Source of the DNA: Cucumis sativus
Taxonomy: Eukaryota; Streptophyta; Magnoliopsida; Cucurbitales; Cucurbitaceae
DNA length: 64,000 nt
NCBI RefSeq assembly: GCF_000004075.3
Contig: NC_026658.2
Location: 17,348,075-17,412,074 of the forward strand
Direction of reading: 5' to 3'
In this document: positions 50,461 through 62,616 of the stretch, piece after piece
How the letters are laid out: each line of letters opens with the position of its first letter
How positions within the stretch are numbered: the stretch's first letter is position 1
Program-made: the position numbers and the translations under genes
The notes under the pieces: generated by a model
Database searches by the model: none
The model's input: the letters and a program-made list of their open reading frames with translations, nothing else
Told to the model about the DNA's origin: nothing

Positions 50461-52367
50461 AGTATCCACTCCATAACGAGAGAACGGCCTTTCCAACAAA
50501 AATTTCTCACTTTTGCGCTTCAAAAAGACCCCATCGATTCCTCTCTACCCTTTTCATGTGCTTTATCCGACTGCAAAACAGTAACCCAGTTGCGAATTCG
50601 AGGTCTTCAATGGTAATTATTTGTCTTTTTTCTTTTTTCTTTCCCTTTTCGTTTCTCTTTTTTATCCTCGTTCACCCTTTAACTGTGGGTTTTAAGCTCT
50701 TTCTGCCTCGATTGTGGTGTAGAACAGCTTCTATTTTCCTTTTTCTTCTTCTTCTTCTTCTTCTTCTTCTTCTTCACGTGCAACCCACGAATCTGAAAAG
50801 CTTTATTTATGTATATTTATTGATTTTTTTATTTGTTCTTTTTTGCCTTTTCTTCTCTGTAGTTTGTTCCTTCAGCTGGATGTTATCTGGGTCTCTGGCT
50901 TGAGGGTATGTGTAAATTGTTCGCATTTTGTTTTGGTGTTTCTATTTGAATTTGTTGATTTTGTTTGTGGGTTTTTTTTCTTTTCTCCTTAATTCATAGT
51001 TTTTATGATTGTTGTTTGAATAACTGTTGGAATCTGAGTATTGAGAAGTTCTTATCTGGGTCTTGATTTGCCTGATTTTGGGGTGTTCTGAAATTCCTTT
51101 TTTGTTGTTGTTCTTTAATTTTTTTTTTGGAACTTAATTGTGACTTTTGCCTCTCTCTCTCCTCTTCTCTCACACTACATAATGAGAATTTTCTTGTGTA
51201 ATTGTTGAAAATTGAGTAGAATGTTTGAGTCCAATTCCCTATGAATCGATGCAACTTTCTGTAATGGCTTTAAATGCTGTGGAATTGAAGCTTGTACAAT
51301 GAGGTATTGACCTTTGGGAAAAGTAAAATGCAAATATGTGATTCTTATGATTGTGACCGTTGCCTAACACTCTTTGAGTCATTAATTCTTTACCAAAGGT
51401 GATTGGTGATTTAGCATGATATAGACTAGGAGATTTTATGTTCCACCTGCAATGTCACTACCTCCAAGTCCCAAATTAATATTGATTTCCACTTGCAGGG
51501 TTCTTTTACAAAATTTTCTGCAAGGGAGTGAAGAGTACAAGTGTTGATATAATCTAATGTATAGTAACTTATCAGCTTAAGCCTTTGGGTTTATTGTCGA
51601 TTTAGCAGAAAGCTTTTATTTAACTTTTTTCCCCACATACTCGTCATTGCTTTAAATTTTGTTGTTAACAATTAACATACTTGAAGAAAATTTTGCCAAC
51701 CTTTGGTACTTTCAGTTAATAATATAATGGATATTTTCTTAATACCTTTTCGGGGCTTTCTGTATTTGTGTTATATAATCCTATAGTTGTAGATTACACT
51801 TAGTGGATGGAGCTCCATACAACTATAACTATTTTTTAATGAACTACTTGATTTGAGTTTTCATACTTAATTTACCACAGTAAATAGGATTATATTATTA
51901 CTGGGACTTGACCTTCTACAGGTTTTGGGTGTCACCATGAAATAGTTGTTTCTGTTCCCATTGTACAATTAAAACTGAAAGAGTAATATGTTTTTCTTAT
52001 TGAAGAGTTCTGGTGTTGAATATTTTTCAAAAATTGACATCCCGATTCTAAAAATTGATATCAGGCTTTGGTTTCTTTTTGCTTCTTAGTGTATCAGTTT
52101 CCTTTTGTGTCTGTGGATTGGAACTTCATTGATCCATGACTCCATGAATTCCTCATCTGATTTTCATTGTTTTTCTTTTTTGGCAAATCGATTTTTCTTT
52201 TTGAAAATCGTGGTTGATGATGATTATATTCTCTTACTGTCATTGTAGGGTTTTAGCTTAACCTTTTCCTGTGGATTCGGTGTGATTTGCTAAGCCATAA
52301 ACCAAGAGGCATTATTCAAGTACTGTCTTGAAATTTCACAAATAAAGCTGATGTTAGTAACTAAGCA
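50461..52367 (+). other. TCHQD 5' UTR region with a large leader intron
   Basis: A CT-rich leader appears from about 50500, including a (CTT)n microsatellite at about 50744-50775. A good acceptor (CATTGTAG) at 52241-52248 is followed by about 120 untranslated bases before the TCHQD ATG. This suggests one or more 5' UTR introns of roughly 1.5 kb. Exact donor positions need transcripts. Confidence 0.4.
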
Positions 52368-53685
52368 ATGCAGTTATATCATCATCCTTACTCTTTGGAT
52401 AGCCAGAAGGTGAGACTTGCCTTGGAAGAGCAGAGCATTGATTACACGTCGTATCATGTCAATCCCATCACGGCCAAGAACATGGACTCCTCATTCTTCA
52501 AGATCAACCCAAGTGCTAAACTTCCCGTATTTCAAAATGGTTCCCACATTATTTTCGACACAATTGAGATAATTCAGTATGTGTTCCTTCTTAGTCCTTT
52601 GTTCTTAAATCTTACCTTTTTCATGCAATTTCCATATGCTTCATGAGATTAGCTGGAATAACTAACTTCATTAGGTTGACTCGAAAGGTTGTGGTTGTAT
52701 AAATAAAAGTAAGTGGAAATAATATGAATTACTTGTTGTAGTTTTGTTTCTTAGGTTAACTCACTTCATTAGGTTCTTCTAGTGGTCTGTTTTTTTTTTT
52801 CAGAACAATTGAAGATATCACCAAAGAATTAACAATTGAAGACATTGTACAATAGTTTTTTGTCAATTTCTAAAAACCATTATCCAAATAACTGTAAAAC
52901 TATTGTCAAAATAAACATAGTAAAACTATCATAAAACTTGTACTATCAACCTTGAGGTTAGAGATTCGATTCTCTCACCTCACATGTTATCAGAAAAATA
53001 AAACTGTAAAACTAGCTGCTGCTAAACACCTCCTCAGTGGCCGATGTAGTCAAGAACCGGCTAATATATGGATGTCACAAATCTGTTCAGGTATATAGAG
53101 AGAATTGCAGTTGTCTCCTCAGGGACCGACGAGATAATGCCAAGTAGCAGGGAAGTTGTTGAATGGATGCATAAGATACAAGAATGGAATCCAAAATATT
53201 TCACTCTTGCCCATATCCCTGAAAAGTACCGTCTTACTGTCACCAGATTTATAAGGCGAGTGGTGATCTCTCGGATGGCAGAAACTCCCGAAATGGCTGC
53301 TGCTTACCATCGTAAGCTCAGAGAAGCATACGAGACTGAAGACAAATTGAAAAACAAATCTGTTGTCAAACAAAGCACTGATCATCTAGTTGCACTTCTC
53401 GATGAAATCGAATTGAAACTAAGCGAGACTTCTTACATAGCAGGGGAAGAGTTCACCATGGCTGATGCCGTATTCATTCCAGTGCTGGCTCGACTCGAGC
53501 TGTTGAAGCTGGCAGATGAGTATATAGGCAGCAGACCAAACATTTCAGAGTATTGGATATTGGTGCAGCAGAGGCCAAGCTACAAGAAGGTAATTGGAAA
53601 GTATTTCAAGGGATGGAGAAAGCATAAAACACTTCTGAAAACTTGGTGCTTTGTTCATATCAGAACCTTGCTGAGAAGATATTGA
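52368..53685 (+). CDS. TCHQD: Glutathione S-transferase TCHQD
   Basis: TCHQD-class glutathione S-transferase, named for similarity to bacterial tetrachlorohydroquinone dehalogenase; a single-copy class in most plants, reported at the plasma membrane in Arabidopsis. Two exons, 52368-52576 and 53091-53685, give 267 residues (Arabidopsis about 266). The N-terminal thioredoxin fold reads MQLYHHPYSLDSQKVRLALE, with the candidate active-site Ser at 9. The SNAIL-type cis-Pro segment is INPSAKLPVF, and FDTIEII follows. The helical C-terminal domain has EEFTMADAVFIPVLARL, the conserved GST fold-capping motif. The basic tail (GWRKHKTLLKTWCFVHIRTL) could aid membrane contact, an inference. The intron splits the codon CA|G. 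The gene converges with PI. Confidence 0.92.
52840..53010 (+). mobile_element. Possible tRNA-like/SINE-like relic in the TCHQD intron
   Basis: The segment GGTTAGAGATTCGATTCTC (52956-52974) resembles a Pol III B box within a tRNA-like arm, and an A-rich end follows. No target duplication or A box was confirmed. Confidence 0.2.
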
Positions 53686-54310
53686 TGGAAAAATAATTAT
53701 AGTCATAAAAGTTTATTTGTATTTTTGTACATGAGGGAGAAGCTATTGGGGTGAAAGGGTAAGTGTATCTATCTATTTGTTGCCATTTTTTTACCTCCCT
53801 TTTTTTGTTTTGTTTCATAAAATGTGTGTTGTATTGTGATTCTCATTTTTATTTCTTATTGGACAGAGGATTGGAGGTTGAATCTTGATTTTGGATTTCC
53901 CAAATGGTATTTAATAATAAGTCAGTGTGCTATTACATTTTTATTTTTCGAGTACAACTGCAGAGCATCAATTTATGTCTCAACTTATAAACTTTTACCT
54001 TAAAATGTTTTAAATCGATTTTGAATGAATTAGAAATCACTTTAGTCATCTTCAAAACCAATCATGATAGTATAAAACATTGACAAACACATATTTCGTT
54101 CACATCACACAAAATATAGTATATATTAAAACTACATAACATTAGCTTAACAGTGATTGAAGTTCTCATCATAACAGTACATAATAACATAACACACATA
54201 ACCCAAAGTTTGTACACATAATTTAAAAGTCTAGAGATTATATTAAAAAAAGTTTTAAGACTCCCAATAGCATAAACATAAAGAGAGAAATAGATATAAA
54301 ATATGATTAA
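53686..54310. other. Intergenic region between convergent TCHQD and PI
   Basis: Both 3' UTRs. AT-rich with no gene. Confidence 0.55.
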
Positions 54311-56366
54311 TTATTCCCTTTCTTGTAGATTTGGCTGAATAGGCTGAACTCTGAAAGCAAAAGGCATTTGAGAATTGAAATCTCTCATTCTTTGATTATA
54401 TCCAATATCCATTTCTCTCACACTATCTCCCATTGCAACCATCTCCTTTTGGTACTGCATGTAATGTATATATAATTGATTTAAATACTTAAACGTTTTA
54501 CTTAAAACAAACATAACTAAATCGACTTCTAAATATGTTAACAAAGAGGTACGTGTTTAAATTTCTCTTTTCCTATTGTACTAAAAAATCTGTTTTATGA
54601 CTAATACGTATTAAAAAGTTAAATGAAATGCAAACATGGTGCAAACTTTTTTAATGGAATGAAAAATGAGATAAAATAAATAATTAGTAATAAGATGTTC
54701 AAAGTTTCAATGCAAAATGATACATTTTAAACCTTATATTTTACCTTTGAGCTAAAATTAAAAGTTGCCTTCCCTAAAAAAACTTCTAACAAAATTTAGA
54801 TATTTTTATAACCAAAATAATACTTTAAACTAAATTTAAATATTCATAAGTTGTTGTTTAGTATGTTTTAATTATATTTTTGAAAATCTTGAAAAGTATT
54901 ATACTTCAAAAAAAAAAATGTCTACTTTATGTTAAATAATAAATATTTATCCTATAGATAAAAAAAATTTATTATATAATTGTAAATAGGTGGACTTGTT
55001 ATTGGTTATAGTTAAATATTATATGTACAACTAAAAGTTGAATTATGAAGAAAGAGTGTAAAATGATTTTACCAGCTCATAGTTAAGGCGCTTGTTCTCT
55101 TCTTCCATCATTCTTTCCTATATTATTAAATATCCAAAACTCAACAACATTATTTATTTCACTACAATATCATTAGTATATTCTAAACACAATGTTTAAT
55201 TTAATTGCCCAACACAACTAATTCATCTAAAAACTAATCTTTTTAATTCTTTCTTACTTTGTTGAATTTTCTTTTTTAAAAAATACATATTTTAAATAAA
55301 AAATTATTTTTGATAATGAATGATACAATTAAGTTATATTAATGTTTATGATAGAAAAAAACAAACAGAGAGATTCTGTAATTTTCAAAATTTATAGAAA
55401 CGATTCTAGAAAAACAGAAACAGAAAATCAAAAAACGAAAATAAACAATCTTTCAATGCATTAGATATTTTTCTCACGATCAAAGTACTCACAATAATAC
55501 TTTTAAAATCTTTGGCAAATTTTTAAAAACAATCTAAACTAATTTCTTTTTTTTAAAAAAAAAGTAAACAGATTTTAGAGCCACTTTAAACCACAATTTT
55601 CTTTTCTTTTCTTAGATAATTACAAATTCTAGTAAAAAAAAAAAAAGAAAGAAACCAGTTTTTCTTTTTAGAAAAAATGATAAATGACAAAACTAAAAAT
55701 ATAGAAAAAAAATTATATTCTAATAATTTATAACCAAAACGTCGTGTATGAGATACTGATAGAGGTTCAACGGTATTCCAATTAAAAAACTCTATTAGGT
55801 AATAAAACTTACTCTTTTTTTTTTCTTTCTAACATTCTCTTTGAATTAACTAAGCGATAAAAGAAAATACAATGTGATGAATGGAGAAAAAAAAGAGAGT
55901 AAAGATATATATACGTACATTTGTTCTCATCATTTTCATGAATTCCGACTGCAACCACAAAACCAAACAAAAATTTAATTAATATTCATCTTATCATATA
56001 CATATATATATATATATATCGAGTTAAATTATTACGTAAATCACGCCTACTTCCAAAATATATTTATAAAATACAATAAAATTTCAGATTTTATTGATGA
56101 AAGATATTATATTACCGGTAGATTTTTGTGGTGTGTATGAATATCACAAATAGAATTGTGTTACTATTGATAGATGAAGTTTTGCATATAATTATTTTAG
56201 AAAAAGGAAAAAGGAAAAAGGAAAAACCTGCTTCTCACGAACACCGGTGAGGCCATTTTCAAGAGCTTCTTCGAGAGCCATTAACTCCTTGTAGTTCAAA
56301 GACGTTATATCTTCTCCTCTCAAATGCCTGTTTTTATTTTCTCATTTTCTCATTATTCTCTTTTCA

Positions 56367-56417
<51 letters not shown>

Positions 56418-57292
56418 CCAATTAATGATATCCAGAGAAGAATTTTTCTTTATAATTTTTTCAAAAAAGAATCCAAATATATATACCTTAGCTCAATCTG
56501 CATGTTGTCATTCTCTTTCTTAACTCTATCCATTTCATTGCTCAGATTCTGTAAAATTATTAATATATCAAATAACCAAACACACTATTAAAAAAAAAAC
56601 TAATTTAGAAGTGTTAAACTACTTATCTTGATTCAACGCCAACTCATCGATACTAATCTACACATTCTAGTTATTTTCTCAAAAGTTTAAATCTCAAAGT
56701 CCGTATGTCATTGTACATAAAAGAACAAAACATCTTCAAGCTAAAAGATGGACAAAAAAAATTGACAAGGATAGTTGTAGAATGTGAAAATTTGAACCAC
56801 CAACTTCAACCAACTTCAACTTACCTTGATAGTATAGTCAATACCAAATTAGGGTTCATATTTTTCTTTTTTTAAAACAATAAAATATTTTCTTTCTATT
56901 GGCAATAGATCTACAAGTATGAAACTGCCAAGTGACTTTTTTTTTCCAGCTGAAAAACACATAAACAAACCAAAACATAATCTTATTATTCTTCCAAAAA
57001 GAAAAAAAAAAAGGAAGAAAGAAAGAAAGAAAGCATAATTTATGTTAATAGATCTGTTCATGGATGTTACATTTCTCTTAGTTTCAACTTTCCCTTTTCA
57101 TGCTAAATTTTCACAAACCATCACAACACATAAATCTTAAAAGAAAAAAAAAATAGAATTTTTTATTTTATTTTATTTTATAAAATCATTCGTATCCCAT
57201 TTCTAGATCAGTTCATAGGATTTCAAACCCCAAACTTTTCTAACATATTTTTGGCAACAAATTTATTTTTTAAAAAAACCCACCATATTTCT

Positions 57293-57329
<37 letters not shown>

Positions 57330-57959
57330 AATAAAAAACCAAGATCCAAGAAAAAAAAGCGTAGATCTAAAATTTCACATGAGGGAGAAAATTAGAGAGA
57401 CAGTATATATTAAAAAAAAAAAAAAAAGGAAAGAAATCTATCATGTTATATATATATATATATATATACTTTCTTTTAGGGTTTCATTTCTCACATATCC
57501 AAAGAAGAAGAAGAAGAAACTTAGATCTAAAATTTCATACGAGGGAGAAAATTCGAGAGAAAATATAAACAAAAATAAATAAATAAAACCTCATGCTTAG
57601 CATCCCACAGCCTCTTCCCAGATTGCTTGTGATACTTATCCAAGATATCAACCAAACTAAAATTATCATTCCCAAAAAGAAAAAGAAAAAAAAGATAAGA
57701 AATCAGATTAATTAATAACAAAATTTTAAAAAATTATATAAGAAAAAAGAGAGAAAAATAAAATTTCTTACGGTGTAGAAGGGCTGCAATATTCATGCAT
57801 TTTTCCAGAGCTAGCAAAAATGACAAGAGAAACTTGAGCATCGCAAAGAACAGTAATTTCTTTGGCTTTTTTGATGATACCATTTCTTCTCTTTGAATAT
57901 GTAACTTGTCTATTGCTTGAGTTCTCTATTCTTTTTATTTCTATTTTCCCTCTTCCCAT
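54311..57959 (-). CDS. PI: MADS-box transcription factor PISTILLATA/GLOBOSA
   Basis: B-class floral homeotic MIKC MADS-box factor. It dimerises with AP3/DEF, binds CArG boxes and specifies petals and stamens. Seven exons on the minus strand, 57772-57959, 57590-57656, 56487-56548, 56228-56327, 55919-55948, 55073-55117 and 54311-54454, the canonical MIKC structure. They give 211 residues. The MADS domain (1-60) starts [20 protein letters not shown] and has [13 protein letters not shown] and [14 protein letters not shown]. The I region carries LVDILDKYH and the K domain (about 85-165) [20 protein letters not shown]. The C-terminus ends with the diagnostic PI motif [16 protein letters not shown] plus RE. 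An ATG 27 bases upstream is in frame but gives a non-family MKRRKERKK extension. The 5' flank is AT-rich; no canonical CArG box was seen in the first kilobase. Confidence 0.96.
56369..56411. repeat. (TA)n microsatellite in a PI intron
   Basis: Perfect TA repeat of about 21 units in intron 3, likely length-variable. Shorter TA tracts lie in intron 2 at about 57293-57317. Confidence 0.9.
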
Positions 57960-60900
57960 TTTCTTTCTCTCTTTTCTTCTTTTCAAATGCTCTAATTAAA
58001 AATTCAACAAACATGGGTTCTTTAAAATAAAAGGACCATTCTATATTGGGTTTTCATGTTCATAAACTTTCTATTTCTTACACAAAAATAGGCCTTTTTT
58101 TTGGGTTTGTGACAACCCCAACTCAACTCCAATTTTTTTTCACATTAATTATTATTATATATATAAGCTTTTTTTTTTTTCGAATTAATTAAGTTTTAAG
58201 TTTTTTTTTTTTTGTTGCTTCTTATTAACCATTGGGTTTCATCCATTATTCTCTCTCACTTTTTTATTTACTTTTCCTCCACATCAAATAAGTAAACAAG
58301 TGTGTAAATATGTATATATAATCCTTCCTTTCAAATTTATTATCGATCTAAATTTAATTTGCCTACGTGCTTAAATATACCACAGATTTTAGTTCTTATA
58401 CTTTGAAATCTTAACTTTAGTTTAAATAATTTGGATAAATCTTAATTTAGACCATGAAATTTAATAAATAATAATAAATTTTACGTAATCAAATATAATA
58501 TGGGAAAAATTAATGTTAGCAGATGATAGGTGTTTTTTTTTGGAATATATAGTCAACCAAAAACTAGTATAAGAATTAATTAATTTAAAATGGACTGGAA
58601 AATTGATAGACTAAAATTGGATATATATTTTAAAATATGGGGATTAAAATTAAACAAACCACTCAAGTAAAATGATTTCTTAACCTTGTTTTTATCTTAT
58701 TCATTATGTTTCCAAGGGTTTATTATGTTATACCTAATTATGTAAATTTCGGTATAGATTTGAATCTTTAACAAATTTTTTTTCACATTTTGGTTGATAT
58801 TATAATAATAATTGAATTAGTTGAGCTATATTGAAGAGATAATTAACAAATTTAGAGATGGAGAAAAGATCATTGATGTCAACTCTTAAGAGATATACCT
58901 AGCCATCTTAGCTTATATATATAATAATTGCACTTTGATTATTGCAACATAATAGAAAATTTTGATTTAAGTTAATGAATGAAATGTGATGTACTGAGAT
59001 ATGTTTTTTTTACACGTACGTACAATACCAGCAAGGAGATATGAGTTATAAACTTATTGATGGTTAACACATTTGTATACACCTAAGTTATGCTTATTTT
59101 GGTAGAGAGATTTTGAACAATTAATCATATACAACATTCTAAGAAACTAAGATGTTAGTTTAGTAGCAGAAGAAACTTAACATATATATATTTAACTGTG
59201 TGTGTCATCAACTAAGAAATTTCAATTTCTTAACTCCCATCTACAACATTAATGTAAAACTAATAAATAAAGAGTAATATATACTTTAACATCTCTTTTT
59301 CATTATCCATATCAAACAAATAATAAAATATTTTATAAAATAAAATACGAAGTATCTTGTTAAATCAATTTGATTGGACAATTTGTGTAATGGTGTTTGA
59401 GATTAGAGTGTTAAGTTATTTGTTCATAAATAAATAGTCTTAGGGTAATAGTTAGGGTGGATGCCCTAAAAGGACAGGTGTCAAGCTTACAGCATCGGAG
59501 TATTGTGATAGGTAAGAAAATGGAGTTAGGGTTAAGTGAGAAGAAAAAAATCTTAACCATCAAATCAAAAAATCAAAAGGGGTTTTTGGCTCAAGAAAGT
59601 TAGGAATTTATGTGGGTTTTTCTTTTCCTTCTTTTTTAAAAAGAAAACAATGAAAAAAGGGGAAATGGGAAATTAAAGATGGAAAAGAAAAAAAGAAAAT
59701 GACCAAAAATAGCAGAGGGGACAAAGCAATTTCTAAGTGACTTTTTAAGAGTAATAATCTTTAAAAAAAAAAAAAAAAGCAGAAAGAAAGAAGCATTGCA
59801 CAGTCAAAAACCTATGGTTAGTTTTTTTTGAAAGTTTTGATATCAATTGTGATCAAATCAAAAGTCTATTCCCATTTCCTCTTCCATTAATTCTTGTAAA
59901 CAAGAAATCTCCAATTTTGAACTCTCAGAAAAATCTCAATCAATCTAATCAACAACTTCAATTCTTTGTATGCCAAACAAACTGCTGTCATTTCTACTAA
60001 CCCTTTATATATGTTCATATGTATGTATTTGTAAATTGGTTTTAATTTCATTTTCACACTTTCATGGCTTATCCATTTTTGGGTACATTCCAAAAACCAT
60101 TTTCAATTGTAAAAAAACAAGTCCTAAACTGTGTACTCAGTTAAAATTAGACCATGCTTAAGTCTGTTAGGTATTCGTTTTGTTTTTTAAAATTTATTTA
60201 GGTCTACAACCTCAAATTCACCTTCTTTCTTAGATTGCAGTTTGGTGGTAGTTTCAAAAACCAAATCAACTTTTGAAAACTAAAAAAAAAATTTAAATCA
60301 TTATGAGATGTTTGAAAGAAAATAAACTTAATTTTAGAAAACAAAAATAAAAAACGAACATAGAGGTTTAATTTCTACTGCTATTGTAGGCTTGAGGGGT
60401 TTTGATTTTAATGGTTTGTAAGTTTTTAAAACTCAAGTATTTTACAGTTGAAAGTGAAAATTTAGAAGTATAATTACAACCGATGATTTTTGCAATTTGT
60501 CTTTTTTTTTGTTGTTAGAAAACAATTTTTATTATACTCTGAAATTTGTTAGCAACAAATTTAAAATCAGATATGTTTTCAATAAATCTTAAATTTATTC
60601 TGGGTTATTTTTTAATTGAAATATAATTAGCTAAATAATAATAATAATTTTAATAATGCTAATAAAATACTAACAATAAACAAACGATATGAACTAAATT
60701 TAATATTTGTTAGAAATAGGAGGGGCTAAAATTTGAGATTTGGGAGTACAAAACCGTAAAGTTGAACACATTTCAAAATATAGAAATCAATTTGGGCATT
60801 TCAACTTTATTTAATGTTCTTTTTTTTTAGGAAAAACTGTTTAGGGTTTGCTCTAAAGGTCTTGAAATTTTTTAGCCTTTAGTTTTTGGTGTGTAGTGGA

Positions 60901-62302
60901 CTGTGTGTGTTCACATTTTGGTAATTACTGTTCAAAAAATTAGGGTTTGCTTCTTGAGGGAAACCCTTTTTCCCTACCACTTTTGTTAAATAATAATGCT
61001 TCAATGTGTACAATTTGGTCATTTCATTAACTTTTTTAAAATTACCTTTTTTCTTAAAAGAAGATAGGATGCTTGTTATTCTTTGCAAATAATTTAAGCA
61101 CATTATATGAATTTAGCGATGAGGTATGATAGAGGAGATTTACAAATAATTAAACTGAGGAAAATGAAGTTAATATTATTGAGGAAATAAATATGTTACA
61201 TAAACCGTTAGGTTGAGATACATATATCTCACTCTCTTAAGGAGATTCAAGTTCTCTGCGATAATTGATCAATAAGATGTCAAAGCTCCACAGCTAATAA
61301 TGCACTTCTTTAAAATCAATAAGATGTTAAAAGGCTAATTAGAGAGATATAGTTTTTTTTTTCTTTTTTTCTTTGTTAAAGTTGTGTGTTTTGAGAGCAA
61401 TAATGTGAGAGCCTATTTGGAATAACTTAAAAATAAAAAATATCTTCATTTAAATATTTTTTCTAAAAACTCATTCAAAGAAAAACATGTGTGTTTGGCA
61501 ACTTTTTAATTTTTTCAAAAGTGTTTTTAGGTAAAAACTTGTTTGATTTGTAATAGAGTAAAAGATTATATATATATATATATATAGAATCTATCTGTGG
61601 AGATTTTGATAGAAGTTCGACAAGAGGTTGGTTGTTTGAGGTGGTTAGGATCAGTCATTATAAAATATTGGTTAATCAGAGGTTGGTAACAGTTGGTCAT
61701 TGAAAGCAAAAACGTTGACAATCACAAAAAAATGGTTGTTGACAATTGACCGATAACAATCATAGAAAAACGATTGACCGATAACAATCATAGAAAAACG
61801 ATTGACCGATAACGGTTACCATAAAATAATGGACAAAAATAAGCCAACAACGGTCACAAAAAAATGACCAACAAAAGTTGATAGGCAACAACTACGAAAT
61901 AACGGTGAAAGAAAGTTGGTCGATGGCAGTTAACAAAGATGGTTGTCGAAAGGTTGGTTGGTGAGGATGGTGTTGTTTGTCAGATTGTTTCATACAAATT
62001 CAACAGATTAACCATTAAACACATAAAATTTATTTTTCTAAAAGTTGGTTTTATGTGTTTATCCTAAACCACATTATTTTATAAATTCATTTTTTTCAAA
62101 ATTTATTTTAGGTAGTTGCCAAACACATAATCTTTTTTTCAAAACAACTTATTTTTTAATTTAATCACTCCAAAATGTAACTAAGCGATATTTATAGTAA
62201 AATTATATATCTTAAATTTAAGATAAATTGTCAAAAGTAAAAAATTTGACAAAATATTTACACTAAAAAATTAAGTGTGTAATGAATTTTGTTAGTGTAA
62301 CA
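57960..62302. other. PI upstream region, no gene
   Basis: More than 4 kb of AT-rich, gene-free DNA that should contain the PI promoter. CC(T)8GG at about 58093-58104 is two bases longer than a CArG box. Fragments of the dispersed repeat occur at about 58370-58660 and 60560-60790. Confidence 0.5.
61745..61815 (+). repeat. 28-bp minisatellite
   Basis: The unit ATTGACCGATAACAATCATA plus GAAAAACG is repeated about 2.5 times without change. Around it, from about 61600 to 61980, degenerate relatives (GGTTGGTC, AACGGTCACAAAAAAATGACC) extend the array. Confidence 0.75.
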
Positions 62303-62616
62303 CACTACTAGAAAAAAGGTCAGACGTTTTCTAAATGTCATAAACAAGTATATTTTTTATCTTTTTTTTAAAAAATCTCATAAACAAGTACATTTTTGAC
62401 GTTTTTTAAATGTCATTAACATTTAACATATACTTGACAGCTTATACATGTAATGAACATTTATATACTTGACATTTATAAAATGTCAATGATTATTATT
62501 TCTAGCGTTTATTAACTGTCATGAATTTTAGTTTTCTTAATGCTGACTTCAAGAACGTCAAGAGTAATAATTCTTGACTGTTAAAGAACGTCAAAAGAGT
62601 CTGTTTTTTAGTAGTA
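62303..62616. mobile_element. CACTA-derived MITE (about 314 bp)
   Basis: Starts CACTACTAGAAAAAAGG at 62303 and ends TTTTTTAGTAGTA at 62616, inverse of the start apart from two mismatches. The interior carries many copies of GACGTTTT/AATGTCAT-type words in both orientations, as in CACTA sub-terminal repeats that bind transposase. No coding sequence. A 3-bp target duplication was not found. Confidence 0.65.

Noticed and set aside
58093-58104. CArG box for PI autoregulation
   Set aside because: The spacer is eight T residues rather than six, and it is inside a T-rich tract.
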